From Microbacterium sp. Leaf288 (lineage in GTDB: Bacteria; Actinomycetota; Actinomycetes; Actinomycetales; Microbacteriaceae), in assembly GCF_001422925.1 (NCBI RefSeq), contig NZ_LMNI01000010.1, positions 62,001 to 126,000 on the forward strand: DNA of 64,000 bases, written 5' to 3'. The notes beneath the pieces were generated by a model. It saw nothing but the letters and a program-made list of their open reading frames with translations. It had not been told where the DNA came from and did no database searches. Shown piece by piece: positions 1 to 8,767 of the stretch; position 1 is the first letter of the stretch; every line of letters begins with the position of its first letter. A program made the position numbers and the translations under genes.

Positions 1-77
1 GAGCGTGCGGATGCGGGGCGGCGCGGCAGCATCCGTGATCCCCGTGCGCGTCAGCTCACCCACGCGAATCAGGCTAG

Positions 78-170
78 CCCGGCTCGTGGGGTCCGCGCCG
101 GCTCGACATCGTGGGCCGCGGCAACGACGGCGCCCTGTGGCACAGCTGGTTCGACAACGGCTGGTCTTGA
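78..170 (+). pseudogene. remnant of a PLL-type lectin/beta-propeller repeat
   Basis: Reading from 78 to the TGA at 168-170 gives a peptide with SWG near its start and ending DGALWHSWFDNGWS. This resembles one blade of the PLL-like beta-propeller repeat found in secreted actinobacterial lectins (R-D-hydrophobic, G-x-D-x-A-L-W-H). The same frame is interrupted by TAG at 75-77 and TGA at 36-38, so within this window it is only the last repeat of a broken or truncated gene. Whether an intact upstream part exists cannot be seen. Function, if any, is unknown. Confidence 0.4.
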
Positions 171-228
171 CGCATCCGGGTGTCGGCGTCAGGTTGCGGC
201 ATCCGCCCTCGCGACCGACCATGGGGGA

Positions 229-1194
229 ATGGGGGATGCCGAGACCGACGGCCCGGCAGCGGTCGAGCCGGATATTGTCGCGCCGCGCAAGCGCCGACTC
301 AACGTCTGGGTGATCGTCGCGCTCGCCGCGGCGCTCCTCGCCGGCGCACTGACTGTCGCCTGGCTTCTGCGTCCGCCCGCCACGGAGGCCGCGCCTACGC
401 CGACCCCGACCGCCACCTCCACACCCACCCCGACTCGCACACCCACACCCACGCCGACCCCGACGCCCACCCCCACGGGGTTCGCCGCGAACACGGCGTC
501 GTACGACGTGTCGACCCTGCCGCAGATCAGCGTCTTCGCCGTCATCCCGGCGTTGCCCGTCGATGACGCCGCGTTCACCGCCCCGCTGCCCGCGCACGCG
601 GTCGCAAAGGGCATCGGCGCCCCGGTGTGGGCCGATCCCACCGCCGAGCCGGTGGCGTACCTCCCGCACGAGTTCCCGTACGACGGCACCTCGGTCCCCG
701 TGGTCGAGGAACAGGAGAACTGGGTCAAGGTCCTGCTCACCGGACGCCAGGCCGTCCCTTCGCAGGGCAACCCGGCCCAGACGGCCGGGTGGATGCGCAA
801 GGCCGACGTCGACCTCGCCCCGACCGACACGAGCGTCGTCGTGAGCATCTCGGGCCGCACGATCGACATCGTCCGCGCGGGCGTGCCCGAGCGCATCGCG
901 TCGGACTTCGCGTGGGGCACCGACCGCACGCCGACCCCGCTCGGGCGCGCGTTCATCATGACGACCCGCGTGGTGCCCGAGTACGCGTACACGCGCGGCC
1001 ACCCCATCGTGTACCTGTCAGTGCAGTCGCCGACCCTCGACGGCTTCGGGGGAGCGGATGTCGCGGTCACGGCCTTCCACTACCACGACGACCGCTCCGG
1101 ACCGATTTCGAACGGATGCCTCCGCGTCGACCCGAACGCGATCACGAAGCTCTCCGAGCTCCCGCTCGGCACCCCGGTCATCGTCAACCCGTAA
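229..1194 (+). CDS. membrane-anchored L,D-transpeptidase (YkuD family)
   Basis: A 321-residue protein that should cross-link peptidoglycan stem peptides (3-3 links) or attach proteins to the wall, acting outside the membrane. After a short basic segment there is one membrane helix (about residues 27-47), then a low-complexity Pro/Thr linker to about residue 85. The catalytic domain is at the C-terminus, with His284/His286 and the signature SNGCLR at 294-299, so Cys297 is the likely nucleophile and Arg299 its partner. The ATG at 229 is preceded by a G-rich GGGGGA that can serve as ribosome site; an out-of-frame ATG lies at 221. The PT linker probably spans the wall. Confidence in the family is high; the exact wall substrate is unknown. 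Confidence 0.9.
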   Translation: MGDAETDGPAAVEPDIVAPRKRRLNVWVIVALAAALLAGALTVAWLLRPPATEAAPTPTPTATSTPTPTRTPTPTPTPTPTPTGFAANTASYDVSTLPQISVFAVIPALPVDDAAFTAPLPAHAVAKGIGAPVWADPTAEPVAYLPHEFPYDGTSVPVVEEQENWVKVLLTGRQAVPSQGNPAQTAGWMRKADVDLAPTDTSVVVSISGRTIDIVRAGVPERIASDFAWGTDRTPTPLGRAFIMTTRVVPEYAYTRGHPIVYLSVQSPTLDGFGGADVAVTAFHYHDDRSGPISNGCLRVDPNAITKLSELPLGTPVIVNP

Positions 1195-1226
1195 CCCGCC
1201 CGCCGCGCCGCGGTGACGGGCCCGCT

Positions 1227-2315
1227 TCACACGAAGGAGCGGGACACGTCGATGATGCGCCGCAGGCACAGCTCGAGCGCCGCGCCGGTCGCGATCTCGG
1301 CGCGCGTCCCCGGCCGGGGCGTGCCGAGCGCACGCTGGTAGCCCGCCAGCGCTTCGCCCGCCGCGCGGAGCCGGGCCTGCGCGTCCGCATCGCCGAGCGG
1401 CGTCGCCACGAGGTCGGCGGTCCTCCTGATCGCGCCGGCGAGCTCGTCGCGCACCTCCTCTGCGAGCGACGCATCGTCGGCGGCCTGCAGCTCGAGCAGG
1501 AGATCGATGAGCTCCTGGGTGAGGAAGGCCGTACGGTCGAGCGCCCTCATGCGGCGCGAGTTCTCCTCGCGTTCGCCCCGGTGGCGGCGGCGACGCGGAT
1601 TCGCCCGAGCGCTCTCGTCCGCTTCGTCGACCTCCGCGGTGACGGTCTCGCGTGTCTCGGCGAGGGTGCGCAGCGCCGACTCGAACCGGTCGGCGCGAAT
1701 GCGATCCTCGGCCACGGCGTCCGCCGCGTCGTCCAGCACCCGGGTGACGGTGTCGCGCAGCGCCGAGAGCCGTTCGCCCGCCCTGCGCAGGTAGAGCGGC
1801 GGCACGACGATGAGGTTGACCGCGATGCCGACGATCACCCCGAATGCGGTCGTCCCGAGGTACGAGATCGAGAACTCCTCGGGGTCGGTGGCGCCCCCGA
1901 TGAGGAGCACGAACAGTGCGGCCAGTGGGGCCCAGTCCCCGCCGTCGCCGAGCAGTCGCAGCCCGCCCAGCAGCACGCCGACGCCGATCACCGTGCCCAG
2001 CACCACGCCGCCCGGCACGCCGAGACGCAGCGCGACGACGCCCGAGAGCCCCAGCCCGATGCCGACGGCGAGGCCGATCAGCACCTGGAAGCCCACCCTT
2101 GCTGAGCGGGCGATCGTCGGGTACATGGTGACGAGCGCGCCGAGCGGCGCGTAGTACGAGTACTGGTCGTCGAGGTAGGGAATGAGCGGCGCGAGGTACC
2201 ACGCCAGCACGGCCGCGAGCGATGTCTTGATCGCCAGCAGCAGCCTCGGCTGCTGGGCGAGGCGCGCGGTGTACGAGACGGCGCGCCGGAGCCGCGGTGC
2301 CTCCTCCGAGCTCAT
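1227..2315 (-). CDS. FUSC / aromatic-acid-exporter-like membrane protein
   Basis: A 362-residue integral membrane protein. The N-terminal half has about six hydrophobic helices: an LLLAIKTSLAAVLAWYL segment, then VTMYPTIARSARVGFQVLIG and later ones. The C-terminal half is charged and helical, with a putative coiled coil rich in Arg and Glu. This one-half-membrane, one-half-cytosolic layout is that of FUSC and ArAE (YccS/AaeB-like) permeases, some of which export aromatic acids or xenobiotics. The start at 2315 was chosen over upstream Met codons because AGGGAGGTG lies seven bases before it. The gene converges with the L,D-transpeptidase across a 32-bp gap. Substrate is not predictable from the sequence. 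Confidence 0.75.
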   Translation of the reverse strand: MSSEEAPRLRRAVSYTARLAQQPRLLLAIKTSLAAVLAWYLAPLIPYLDDQYSYYAPLGALVTMYPTIARSARVGFQVLIGLAVGIGLGLSGVVALRLGVPGGVVLGTVIGVGVLLGGLRLLGDGGDWAPLAALFVLLIGGATDPEEFSISYLGTTAFGVIVGIAVNLIVVPPLYLRRAGERLSALRDTVTRVLDDAADAVAEDRIRADRFESALRTLAETRETVTAEVDEADESARANPRRRRHRGEREENSRRMRALDRTAFLTQELIDLLLELQAADDASLAEEVRDELAGAIRRTADLVATPLGDADAQARLRAAGEALAGYQRALGTPRPGTRAEIATGAALELCLRRIIDVSRSFV

Positions 2316-2464
2316 CGGCACCTCCCTCCATCCGCCAGCCACCATAGACCTCGCACGGTGCCGCGCCATCGGCCTTGCGCGACGCGCATATCGCGTGCGT
2401 CGCCCTCTTCGCGACCCATGGTGGGATGCTGGAATCCGACCCCGCCCCACCCCGGAGGATCCTC

Positions 2465-3457
2465 ATGCAGCAGCGCGCACTCGGCCGCACCGGACGCTCG
2501 GTCTCGGCGATCGGCCTCGGCACCTGGCAGCTCGGCGCCGACTGGGGCGCGGTCACCGAGGAGGACGCGACCGCGGTGCTCGCAGCATCCGTCGACGAAG
2601 GCGTCACCCTCTTCGACACCGCCGATGTCTACGGCGACGGGCGGAGCGAGTCGATCATCGGCCGGTTCCTCGCCGCCCGGCCCGGCCACGGCATCACGGT
2701 CGCGACGAAGATGGGCCGGCGCCTCGCGCAGGAGCCCGAGAACTACTCGCCCGAGAACTTCCGCGCGTGGACAGACCGCTCCCGCGCGAACCTCGGCGTC
2801 GACACGCTCGACCTGGTGCAGCTGCACTGCCCGCCGACCGCGGTCATCGAGGACGACGCCACGTTCGACGCCCTCGACGCGCTCGTCGCCGGCGGTGCGA
2901 TCGCGGCGTACGGCGTCTCGGTCGAGACGACGGCGCAGGCGCTCGCGGCGATCGCCCGCCCGAACGTGACGAACGTGCAGATCATCTTCAACCCGTTCCG
3001 CCTCAAGCCGCTCGACGAGGTGCTCCCGGCCGCCGAGGCCGCCGGCGTCGCGATCTTCGCGCGCGTGCCGCTCGCATCGGGCCTGCTGTCGGGCAGGTAC
3101 ACCGCGACCACGACGTTCGCCTCCGACGATCACCGCACGTACAACCGTCACGGCGAGGCGTTCGACCGTGGCGAGACGTTCTCGGGCGTCGACTTCGAGA
3201 CGGGTGTCGCGGCAGCGGCCGAGCTTGCCGCCGCCCTGCCTGACGGGGTGTCGCTGCCCGCCGCGACCCTCGCGTGGATCGCGTCGCGGCCGGGCGTCAC
3301 GAGCGTCATCCCCGGCGCGCGCAACGTGCGGCAGGCCGAGTCCAACGCCGCGGCGGCCGCCCTCCTCGAGGGTGGCTTCGACCTCGCCGCGTTCGACCGG
3401 GCCGTGCGCGACGTCTACGACCGTGACCTCCGCGCGGCGATCCACCCGCACTGGTGA
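2465..3457 (+). CDS. aldo/keto reductase
   Basis: A 330-residue NADPH-type oxidoreductase of the aldo/keto reductase superfamily, cytosolic. The catalytic tetrad is visible as Asp51 and Tyr56 in FDTADVYGDG, Lys82 in VATKMGRR and His121 in QLHCPP. The C-terminal part carries the family's cofactor segment (SRPGVTSVIPGARNVRQAESN), which binds the 2'-phosphate and nicotinamide. Length is normal for the YajO/IolS-like subgroup. The ATG at 2465 is preceded by GGAGG; longer in-frame starts lack a ribosome site. The gene stands alone and ends at the bidirectional hairpin at 3475. Substrate unknown. Confidence 0.9.
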   Translation: MQQRALGRTGRSVSAIGLGTWQLGADWGAVTEEDATAVLAASVDEGVTLFDTADVYGDGRSESIIGRFLAARPGHGITVATKMGRRLAQEPENYSPENFRAWTDRSRANLGVDTLDLVQLHCPPTAVIEDDATFDALDALVAGGAIAAYGVSVETTAQALAAIARPNVTNVQIIFNPFRLKPLDEVLPAAEAAGVAIFARVPLASGLLSGRYTATTTFASDDHRTYNRHGEAFDRGETFSGVDFETGVAAAAELAAALPDGVSLPAATLAWIASRPGVTSVIPGARNVRQAESNAAAAALLEGGFDLAAFDRAVRDVYDRDLRAAIHPHW

Positions 3458-3474
3458 CCCGCAGCCCTTGAATC

Positions 3475-3519
3475 ACGGATGCCTCGGCCCCGCGCAGCGC
3501 GCCGGGCCGAGGCATCCGT
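3475..3519. terminator. bidirectional hairpin terminator made of an inverted ACGGATGC pair
   Basis: The arms ACGGATGCCTCGGCCC and GGGCCGAGGCATCCGT are a perfect 16-bp inverted repeat around a 13-base loop, between the convergent reductase and beta-helix genes. There is no long U-tract. The ends of the stem are an inverted pair of the window-wide ACGGATGC octamer. Confidence 0.75.
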
Positions 3520-3532
3520 TTCCGGGGGGTCT

Positions 3533-5455
3533 TTACGGGGTGGGGTAGTCCACCACGAACTGCGGGGTTCCCGTGTTGGTGCCGTCGGCCTGGCCGCCGA
3601 CGCCGTTCACGACGTGCTGGACCGTGCCGGCCGACAGGTTCACCGTCATGATGTGGTGCAGCTTCACGCCGGGCGTCTCAGGCACCTCGAACCCGTTGGT
3701 CGTGAGGATCGACGGGTTGTTCTGGTTGAACACGTACACGCCGGCGCCGTCGAGCTCATGGTTCTTGACGTGGTCGGCCACCTTGTAGCCGGGGTATCCG
3801 AGCGTGCCGTTCGGCTGCGTCCAGTCGGCCTGCGTGGGCGGGTCGTAGGGCAGCTCGTTCTGGTACAGGATGACGCGGCCGTTCTCGCCGTTCCAGAGCG
3901 TGTTGTACGTCTGGAAGTGCTCGACGAACAGACCCGTCGCGGTCACGTCGTCACCGTTCACGATGACGCCGTTGGTGCCGGTGTTGGTGTTCCACCGCTG
4001 GGTGTCGCCGTTCACGCCGTTGTTCGGGTCGAAGCCCTCGACGCCGTGGTCGCCGCGCCACACCCAGGTGTGGTCGATGAGCACGTCGTCGGCGTTGACC
4101 TCGAGCGCGGTCGTCGTCTTGCCGACGTGCGGGCCGCCGACGCGGAAATACACGTCGCTCAGCGTGATGGGGTTCTGCGCATCGAGCTTCTTGCCGCCGT
4201 TGGGGTTGCCGACGCGCAGCAGTACGGGCGACAGCTCGGTGCCCGCGTCGATCGTGACGCCCGCGACGACGATGCCGTCGGCGTCCTTCACCTCGAGCGG
4301 CACCGCGCCGTTCACCGCGGTGAGCGTCGCGTGACCGAGCCCGAGCACGACGGTGTTCGCGCGCTTGACCTGGATCGACTGGGCGACGTCGTAGATGCCC
4401 GGCGTGAGGATGAGGTGCTGCCCGCGTGCGAGTGCGTTGTTGATGTCCTTGACCGAGTCAGACGGGGTCGCGATGTAGAAATCGGTGATCGGGATGCTGC
4501 GCCCCGCGGTCTCACCCGCGCCCCAGCTGATCCCGCTCGTGTCGCGCTGTGCCGCGGGCACGCGCACGTTGAAGCGGCCGTCGTCGTCGACGTACAGGTA
4601 CGGCTTCTCGCGGCTGACCGGTGTCTCGTCGACCGTCGTGTACGGCGGGTTCGGGAAGCCGGCGTCGTCGGGCGCGCCGACGACTCCCGAGAACACCTGG
4701 TTCCAGACGGCGTTCGACCACCCGGCGACCTCGCTGTTGCGGATCAGCCACTGCTGCTGCGAGCCGTTGATCACGAACGGCAGCCGCGAATCGGCGATGA
4801 AGCCGCCACTGGCGTACTGCGGCCCGGCGGTGCAGTAGTCCATGAGCGACAGGTTGCCGCCCGAGATGTCGAGGCGCCGCATCGAGACGGCCTGCGAGAC
4901 CGCCCAGAACTCGGCGCTGGCGCGGCATCCGTCCTGACCGGCCTTGTCGATGTCGATCGACAGGTTCGAGATCGTGCGCCAGAAGTTCACGAGCGCGAGG
5001 CAGTTGCCCGTGCCGCCGTCGGCGAGGCAGCGGTTGTAGACCTCGACGGCGCCGTGGACGGTGACGTCCTCGGGCGAGGCGCCGAGCCCGGCGACCTCGG
5101 TGTAGTAGCCGACCTTCACCTGCAGCGGGTCGGCGGTCGAGCCGTACTGGCCGGGCAGGAAGTACACCGCCTGACGGGTGGTGCTCATCTCGGCGTCGAC
5201 CTGCTGCGCGTGCAGCGCGTCGAGGTCGGCCTGGATCTGGTCGACGGGAGTGTCGGGGGAGTAGATCGTGACGTTCGGGCCGAAGTCCGGGTGGAACGGG
5301 TCGACCGCGCGCGGCGGCGCCGCCACGGCCGGGGTGGCCAGCAGCGCGCTCGCGACGAGGGCGGTGCCGGTCGCCAGTGCGCCGACGCGTGCGACGCGGG
5401 CACGTCGGCCCGATCGTGCGTCCGGCGCCGCGAGGCGTGAAACGGGGGCGGGCAT
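3533..5455 (-). CDS. secreted right-handed beta-helix protein (GH55/pectate-lyase-like)
   Basis: A 640-residue exported protein. The N-terminus has a twin-basic stretch (RSGRRARVARV) and a hydrophobic segment ending TPAVAAPPRA, a signal peptide that may use Tat or Sec. The remainder is rich in short strands with repeated N/G/V turns (for example VEVYNRC, LSDVYFRVGG, VIVNGDDVTATGLFVEH) and looks like two parallel beta-helix halves, as in GH55 beta-1,3-glucanases and pectate-lyase-fold proteins. Actinobacterial relatives are often mislabelled adenylyl cyclase. The start at 5455 has GGAGAGGA upstream. It probably acts on an extracellular polysaccharide; the sugar cannot be named. It is convergent with the aldo/keto reductase and shares its terminator. 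Confidence 0.7.
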   Translation of the reverse strand: MPAPVSRLAAPDARSGRRARVARVGALATGTALVASALLATPAVAAPPRAVDPFHPDFGPNVTIYSPDTPVDQIQADLDALHAQQVDAEMSTTRQAVYFLPGQYGSTADPLQVKVGYYTEVAGLGASPEDVTVHGAVEVYNRCLADGGTGNCLALVNFWRTISNLSIDIDKAGQDGCRASAEFWAVSQAVSMRRLDISGGNLSLMDYCTAGPQYASGGFIADSRLPFVINGSQQQWLIRNSEVAGWSNAVWNQVFSGVVGAPDDAGFPNPPYTTVDETPVSREKPYLYVDDDGRFNVRVPAAQRDTSGISWGAGETAGRSIPITDFYIATPSDSVKDINNALARGQHLILTPGIYDVAQSIQVKRANTVVLGLGHATLTAVNGAVPLEVKDADGIVVAGVTIDAGTELSPVLLRVGNPNGGKKLDAQNPITLSDVYFRVGGPHVGKTTTALEVNADDVLIDHTWVWRGDHGVEGFDPNNGVNGDTQRWNTNTGTNGVIVNGDDVTATGLFVEHFQTYNTLWNGENGRVILYQNELPYDPPTQADWTQPNGTLGYPGYKVADHVKNHELDGAGVYVFNQNNPSILTTNGFEVPETPGVKLHHIMTVNLSAGTVQHVVNGVGGQADGTNTGTPQFVVDYPTP

Positions 5456-5570
5456 GGGGAGTCCTCTCCGTTGAGGTAGAGCCGGCGGGATGCCGATTAC
5501 TTACCGGACTGTAACCAACCGTGGGAGCGGTCTCAAGGGGCAGTTTTCGGCGAGCGCTTGCTGAGTCGTT

Positions 5571-6158
5571 TCAGAAGTCGAGGCGCATCACGAGGCGTCG
5601 CTTCGTGGGATGCGTGACCTCGCGGAACCCCGCGGCCAGGAAGGGCCCGACCGGCCCGACGCTGAGTTCGTCCCAGATGACCTTCTTGCCGCCGGTCAGC
5701 ATCGGATACCCCTCGACCGCCGCCGCGCCGCGTGCGCGGGCGTGCTCGGCCGCGGCCGCGATGAGCGGGTACGTCAGTCCTTCGCCTCGGTGGCCCTTGC
5801 GCACGACGACGCACGCGATCGCCCAGACCGACTCGTCGTCGGGGTCTTCGTCGCGCCCCTGCCACGGTACGGGCGAGCCGCGGACCCGCCCGAAGACTCC
5901 TCGCCGGTCGACCGCGCACCAGGCGACGGGCTCGTCGCCGTCGTAGGCGACGATGCCGATCGTCTCGGTCGCGCGCGGGTCGTCGCAGTGCGCCTCGGCG
6001 CGCAGGATCGCGGCACGTTCCGACTCGGGCATGCGCCACCAGTCGTGGTCGCCGAGCCGCTGGCGCTGGCATTGGCACCGCCCCGCGGCGCCCGTGAGAA
6101 TGGCCTGCAGGTCGTCCCACGAGGCCTCGTTCGCCGGAACGAAGCGCAGTCCGTTCAT
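5571..6158 (-). CDS. GNAT-family N-acetyltransferase
   Basis: A 195-residue cytosolic acetyltransferase. The acetyl-CoA site is seen as the strand VWAIACVVVRKGHRGEG followed by helix LTYPLIAAAAEHARARGA, which fits motif A of the GNAT fold (R/Q-x-x-G-x-G/A) in the relaxed form RKGHRGEG. The N-terminus is Cys- and Trp-rich (GRCQCQRQR, DHDWW), a feature of a small actinobacterial GNAT subgroup. Substrate is unknown. It is divergent from the glycosyltransferase at 6200 with only 41 bp between them, so promoters probably overlap. Confidence 0.8.
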   Translation of the reverse strand: MNGLRFVPANEASWDDLQAILTGAAGRCQCQRQRLGDHDWWRMPESERAAILRAEAHCDDPRATETIGIVAYDGDEPVAWCAVDRRGVFGRVRGSPVPWQGRDEDPDDESVWAIACVVVRKGHRGEGLTYPLIAAAAEHARARGAAAVEGYPMLTGGKKVIWDELSVGPVGPFLAAGFREVTHPTKRRLVMRLDF

Positions 6159-6199
6159 GTGGGCAGGGTATCGCCGTCGTCCGACAGCCCGGGAGTATC

Positions 6200-7006
6200 G
6201 TGTGGCTTGTGACCCTCGCCCCTCGTGTCGCCGTGGTCATTCCGTGCCGGAATGACGCGGGTTATCTCGACGCGTGCCTGGCCGCACTGGCCGCGCAGAC
6301 GCATCGGCCCGACGTCGTGATCGTCGTCGACAACGCCAGCACGGATGCCTCCGCCGCCGTCGCCCACGCGTACGACGCCGTGCTGGCATATGAGCCGTCG
6401 ATCGGCATCTGGCCGGCCGTGTCCCGCGGCTACGACGCGGCGCTCGAACACGCCGACATCATCGCCCGGCTGGACGCGGACTCGAGGCCGCACCCGGATT
6501 GGATCGCGCGGCTCGTGCGCGCCTTCGTCGCGGACCCCACCCTGGGAGTGCTGACCGGCGGCGCCGAGTTCTACGGCGGAACACCGATCCAGAACTACCT
6601 GGGCGAGCGCTGGTACATCGGCGGCGGCCATTACTGGATCAAGAAGTGGCTCGGCATCCCGCTCGTGTTCGGATCGAACTTCGCGATGCGCACGCGCGTG
6701 TGGGAGCGCGTGCGCGACCAGGTCGACCGCGGCAACGCGCGCATCCACGACGACCTCGACCTGACGATCCGGCTGCGCTCGTCCGACGGCGTCCGCTACG
6801 ACCCGCAGCTGCGCATGCCCGTGTCGGCACGTCCGGTGCAGACCGTGTCCGGTCTGTCGCGACGGGTGTTCCGCGTCGCGTCGACCTTCGCCGTGAGCTG
6901 GCCCGAAGGTGCCCGGTGGCACCGCTCCGAGCCGTCGCGGGTGGCGTCCTCCTCGGGCGAATGGGTGCCCGACGGCGACGACTGGGCGCCCGAGTACGGG
7001 CGCTGA
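6200..7006 (+). CDS. family 2 glycosyltransferase
   Basis: A 268-residue GT-A-fold glycosyltransferase. The nucleotide-sugar site is clear: VAVVIPCRNDAGYLDACL, then VVIVVDNASTDAS, and the metal-binding DXD motif as LDADSRPH. No membrane helix is evident, so it probably works at the inner face of the membrane on a lipid or polysaccharide acceptor. The likely start is GTG at 6200, five bases after GGGAG; GTG at 6209 is an alternative. The gene is isolated from other glycan genes, so its product cannot be inferred. Confidence 0.85.
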   Translation: MWLVTLAPRVAVVIPCRNDAGYLDACLAALAAQTHRPDVVIVVDNASTDASAAVAHAYDAVLAYEPSIGIWPAVSRGYDAALEHADIIARLDADSRPHPDWIARLVRAFVADPTLGVLTGGAEFYGGTPIQNYLGERWYIGGGHYWIKKWLGIPLVFGSNFAMRTRVWERVRDQVDRGNARIHDDLDLTIRLRSSDGVRYDPQLRMPVSARPVQTVSGLSRRVFRVASTFAVSWPEGARWHRSEPSRVASSSGEWVPDGDDWAPEYGR

Positions 7007-7010
7007 CGGG

Positions 7011-7442
7011 TCAGCTGCCGAGAGCCGGGGCCGTCAGGTAAACGTAAGCCGCGAGCACAAGGACGTTCACGCCGACCGTGCCCCAGAACGCACGCCGGAA
7101 CGACCGCTTGCGGGTCTTGTGGCGGAACACCTGCTGCGCCACGAGCGCGCCCGGCCAGCCGCCGATGAGCCCGAGGATGAGGAGCGTCTGCTCCGAGATG
7201 CGGTTCGCCTGGCGGCGTGCGGCCGCCTTGTCGATGCCGTAGGCCGCGAACGCGACGACGCTCGCGGCGCCGTACAGCGCCGGCACCCACCACGCGAGCT
7301 GGAACACGAAGTACGCACCCGCGAAGGCGCCGGCGAAGACGATCAGCGTGATCCAGCTGAGCGCTGCGGGGAGCGGCTTCGAGAGGTCGCGCCCCGGGCG
7401 CTCCGGCGTGGCAAGGGGAGCGCCTGGTCGCGGGTTGGGCAT
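7011..7442 (-). CDS. DUF1294 small membrane protein
   Basis: A 143-residue protein with three to four hydrophobic helices. It carries the hallmark of DUF1294 (YdcL-like) proteins: YGIDKAAARRQANRISE, then a helix LLILGLIGGWPGALVAQQVF followed by RHKTRKRSFR. In some relatives an N-terminal cold-shock domain is fused; here that domain is absent and the N-terminus is a short Pro-rich tail. Function of the family is not known. It is convergent with the glycosyltransferase, whose stop lies four bases away. Confidence 0.8.
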   Translation of the reverse strand: MPNPRPGAPLATPERPGRDLSKPLPAALSWITLIVFAGAFAGAYFVFQLAWWVPALYGAASVVAFAAYGIDKAAARRQANRISEQTLLILGLIGGWPGALVAQQVFRHKTRKRSFRRAFWGTVGVNVLVLAAYVYLTAPALGS

Positions 7443-7483
7443 GCGCTCGATCCTATGGGGGAGGGTCGGCGTACGGTGTCAGC

Positions 7484-7912
7484 ATGCATGAGCTCACCGA
7501 AGAGGCGCTGGTCGCAGCATCCGTCGATGTCGCATGGCGGGAATTCACGGTCGCGGGTCGCCTCGCGGAATGGTTCTGGCCGCCGCGCTTCGAGACGACC
7601 GCGGTCGTCGAGCTGCGCGAGCTCGGCCGCTGGGAGGTGCGGTCGGTCCCCGTCGACATGGCGGTCGAGGGCACGGTGCTCACGTTCGAGGCGCCGCGCG
7701 CGCTGCGGCTCGGGTGGAAGTGGGCGGGGGAGGAGCACATCACCGACGTCGAGGTCGAGCTGCAGTCCGCGGCGGATGCTGCGACCCGCGTGATCGTCAG
7801 GCACTCCGGCTTCGCGACCGCCGAGGAGCGCGACAACCACATCGACGGGTGGTCGAGCTGCCTGCAGCGACTGGTGGATCGCCACGGCGGAGCGCCGGGC
7901 GAGCACCTCTGA
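7484..7912 (+). CDS. SRPBCC / AHSA1-type ligand-binding protein
   Basis: A 142-residue single-domain protein. It begins with a short strand-helix unit (LVAASVDVAWREFTVAGRLAEWFWPP) and continues with alternating strands (TTAVVELRELGRWEVRSV, VLTFEAPRALRLGWKW), ending in a long helix (SCLQRLVDRHGG). This is the helix-grip fold of the START/AHSA1 group, which binds hydrophobic ligands or acts as a co-chaperone. The gene lies between two minus-strand genes. Ligand unknown. Confidence 0.8.
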   Translation: MHELTEEALVAASVDVAWREFTVAGRLAEWFWPPRFETTAVVELRELGRWEVRSVPVDMAVEGTVLTFEAPRALRLGWKWAGEEHITDVEVELQSAADAATRVIVRHSGFATAEERDNHIDGWSSCLQRLVDRHGGAPGEHL

Positions 7913-7919
7913 GGAGGTC

Positions 7920-8717
7920 TCAGTCGCCGCACGACCCCTCGCGGTCGCCGCGCGCGGCGGCGATCAGCACGGCATCGAGCTCCGGCCCCGTGCAGTCGTG
8001 GCCGGCCTCGGGAATCTCAACGAGGCGCGCGTCGGGAAGCGCGTCGACCAGGTCACGCGCGGCCTCGCGCGGACTGCGCGCATCCTGCGCTCCACGCACG
8101 ATCAGCGTGGGCGTGCGGATCGACGGGAGTGCGGGGCGCAGGTCCTGCGACATCACGTCGAGCAGCGCCGTCGTCGTCGCCGGCCGCCAGTCGTCGAGGA
8201 GTGCTCGCGCGCGAGCGCGTCGGGAGGGATCGGTGCCCGGGGCGAAGACCGAGTCGAGGAAGCCGTCGGCCCACTCGCCGACAGGATGCTCGACGGTGAA
8301 CCGCGCCGCCTCGAGTCGCTGCGCGAGCGCGTCGGCGTCGAGCGATCCACCCCACCCCGCGTAGGCGCCGACGAGCACGAGGCTGCCGACCGCGTCCGGG
8401 TGATCGCGCGCGAGCAGCAGCGCCAGCACCGATCCCATCGAGAAGCCGGCGACGCACGGTGAGGTCAGTCCGAGCGCGGTGAGGAACGAGGCGGCGGCGT
8501 CGGCCCAGTCGCGGTCGGTCCACCCGGCGGGCACGCCGTCCGACTCGCCGCAGCCGGGAGCGTCCCACGCGATCAGGTCGATGTGAGGGCTGAGGCGATC
8601 GAACTCGTCGTTCCAGATCCTCGAGTCCTCGAGGGCTCCGTGCAGCAGCACGAGTGGCGCGCCGCTGCCCTCTCGCCGGTACGCGATGCGGATCCCACCG
8701 GCCACGATGGCGGCCAT
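7920..8717 (-). CDS. alpha/beta hydrolase
   Basis: A 265-residue cytosolic hydrolase. The oxyanion motif is HGALED at 26-31, the nucleophile elbow GFSMG puts Ser93 as catalytic, Asp212 in RGAQD and His240 in EAGHD complete the triad. The lid between residues about 125 and 190 is short. Similar enzymes are esterases, lactonases or C-C hydrolases; nothing in the neighbourhood tells which. The gene is convergent with the SRPBCC gene (seven bases between stops). Confidence 0.88.
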   Translation of the reverse strand: MAAIVAGGIRIAYRREGSGAPLVLLHGALEDSRIWNDEFDRLSPHIDLIAWDAPGCGESDGVPAGWTDRDWADAAASFLTALGLTSPCVAGFSMGSVLALLLARDHPDAVGSLVLVGAYAGWGGSLDADALAQRLEAARFTVEHPVGEWADGFLDSVFAPGTDPSRRARARALLDDWRPATTTALLDVMSQDLRPALPSIRTPTLIVRGAQDARSPREAARDLVDALPDARLVEIPEAGHDCTGPELDAVLIAAARGDREGSCGD

Positions 8718-8767
8718 GCCCGCAGTGTACGCTCGTCGCGTCGGACCCGCTCGCTACCCTCGTGTTC

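Noticed and set aside
189..1070. Long minus-strand open frame opposite the L,D-transpeptidase
   Set aside because: It is a GC-rich shadow frame: no domain, no ribosome site, and the plus-strand product has clear catalytic motifs. Many similar shadow frames (for example opposite pyc and rsmH) were left out for the same reason.
1195..1226. Terminator between the L,D-transpeptidase and FUSC genes
   Set aside because: Only a weak GC-rich stretch is seen; no stem of sufficient length was found by eye.
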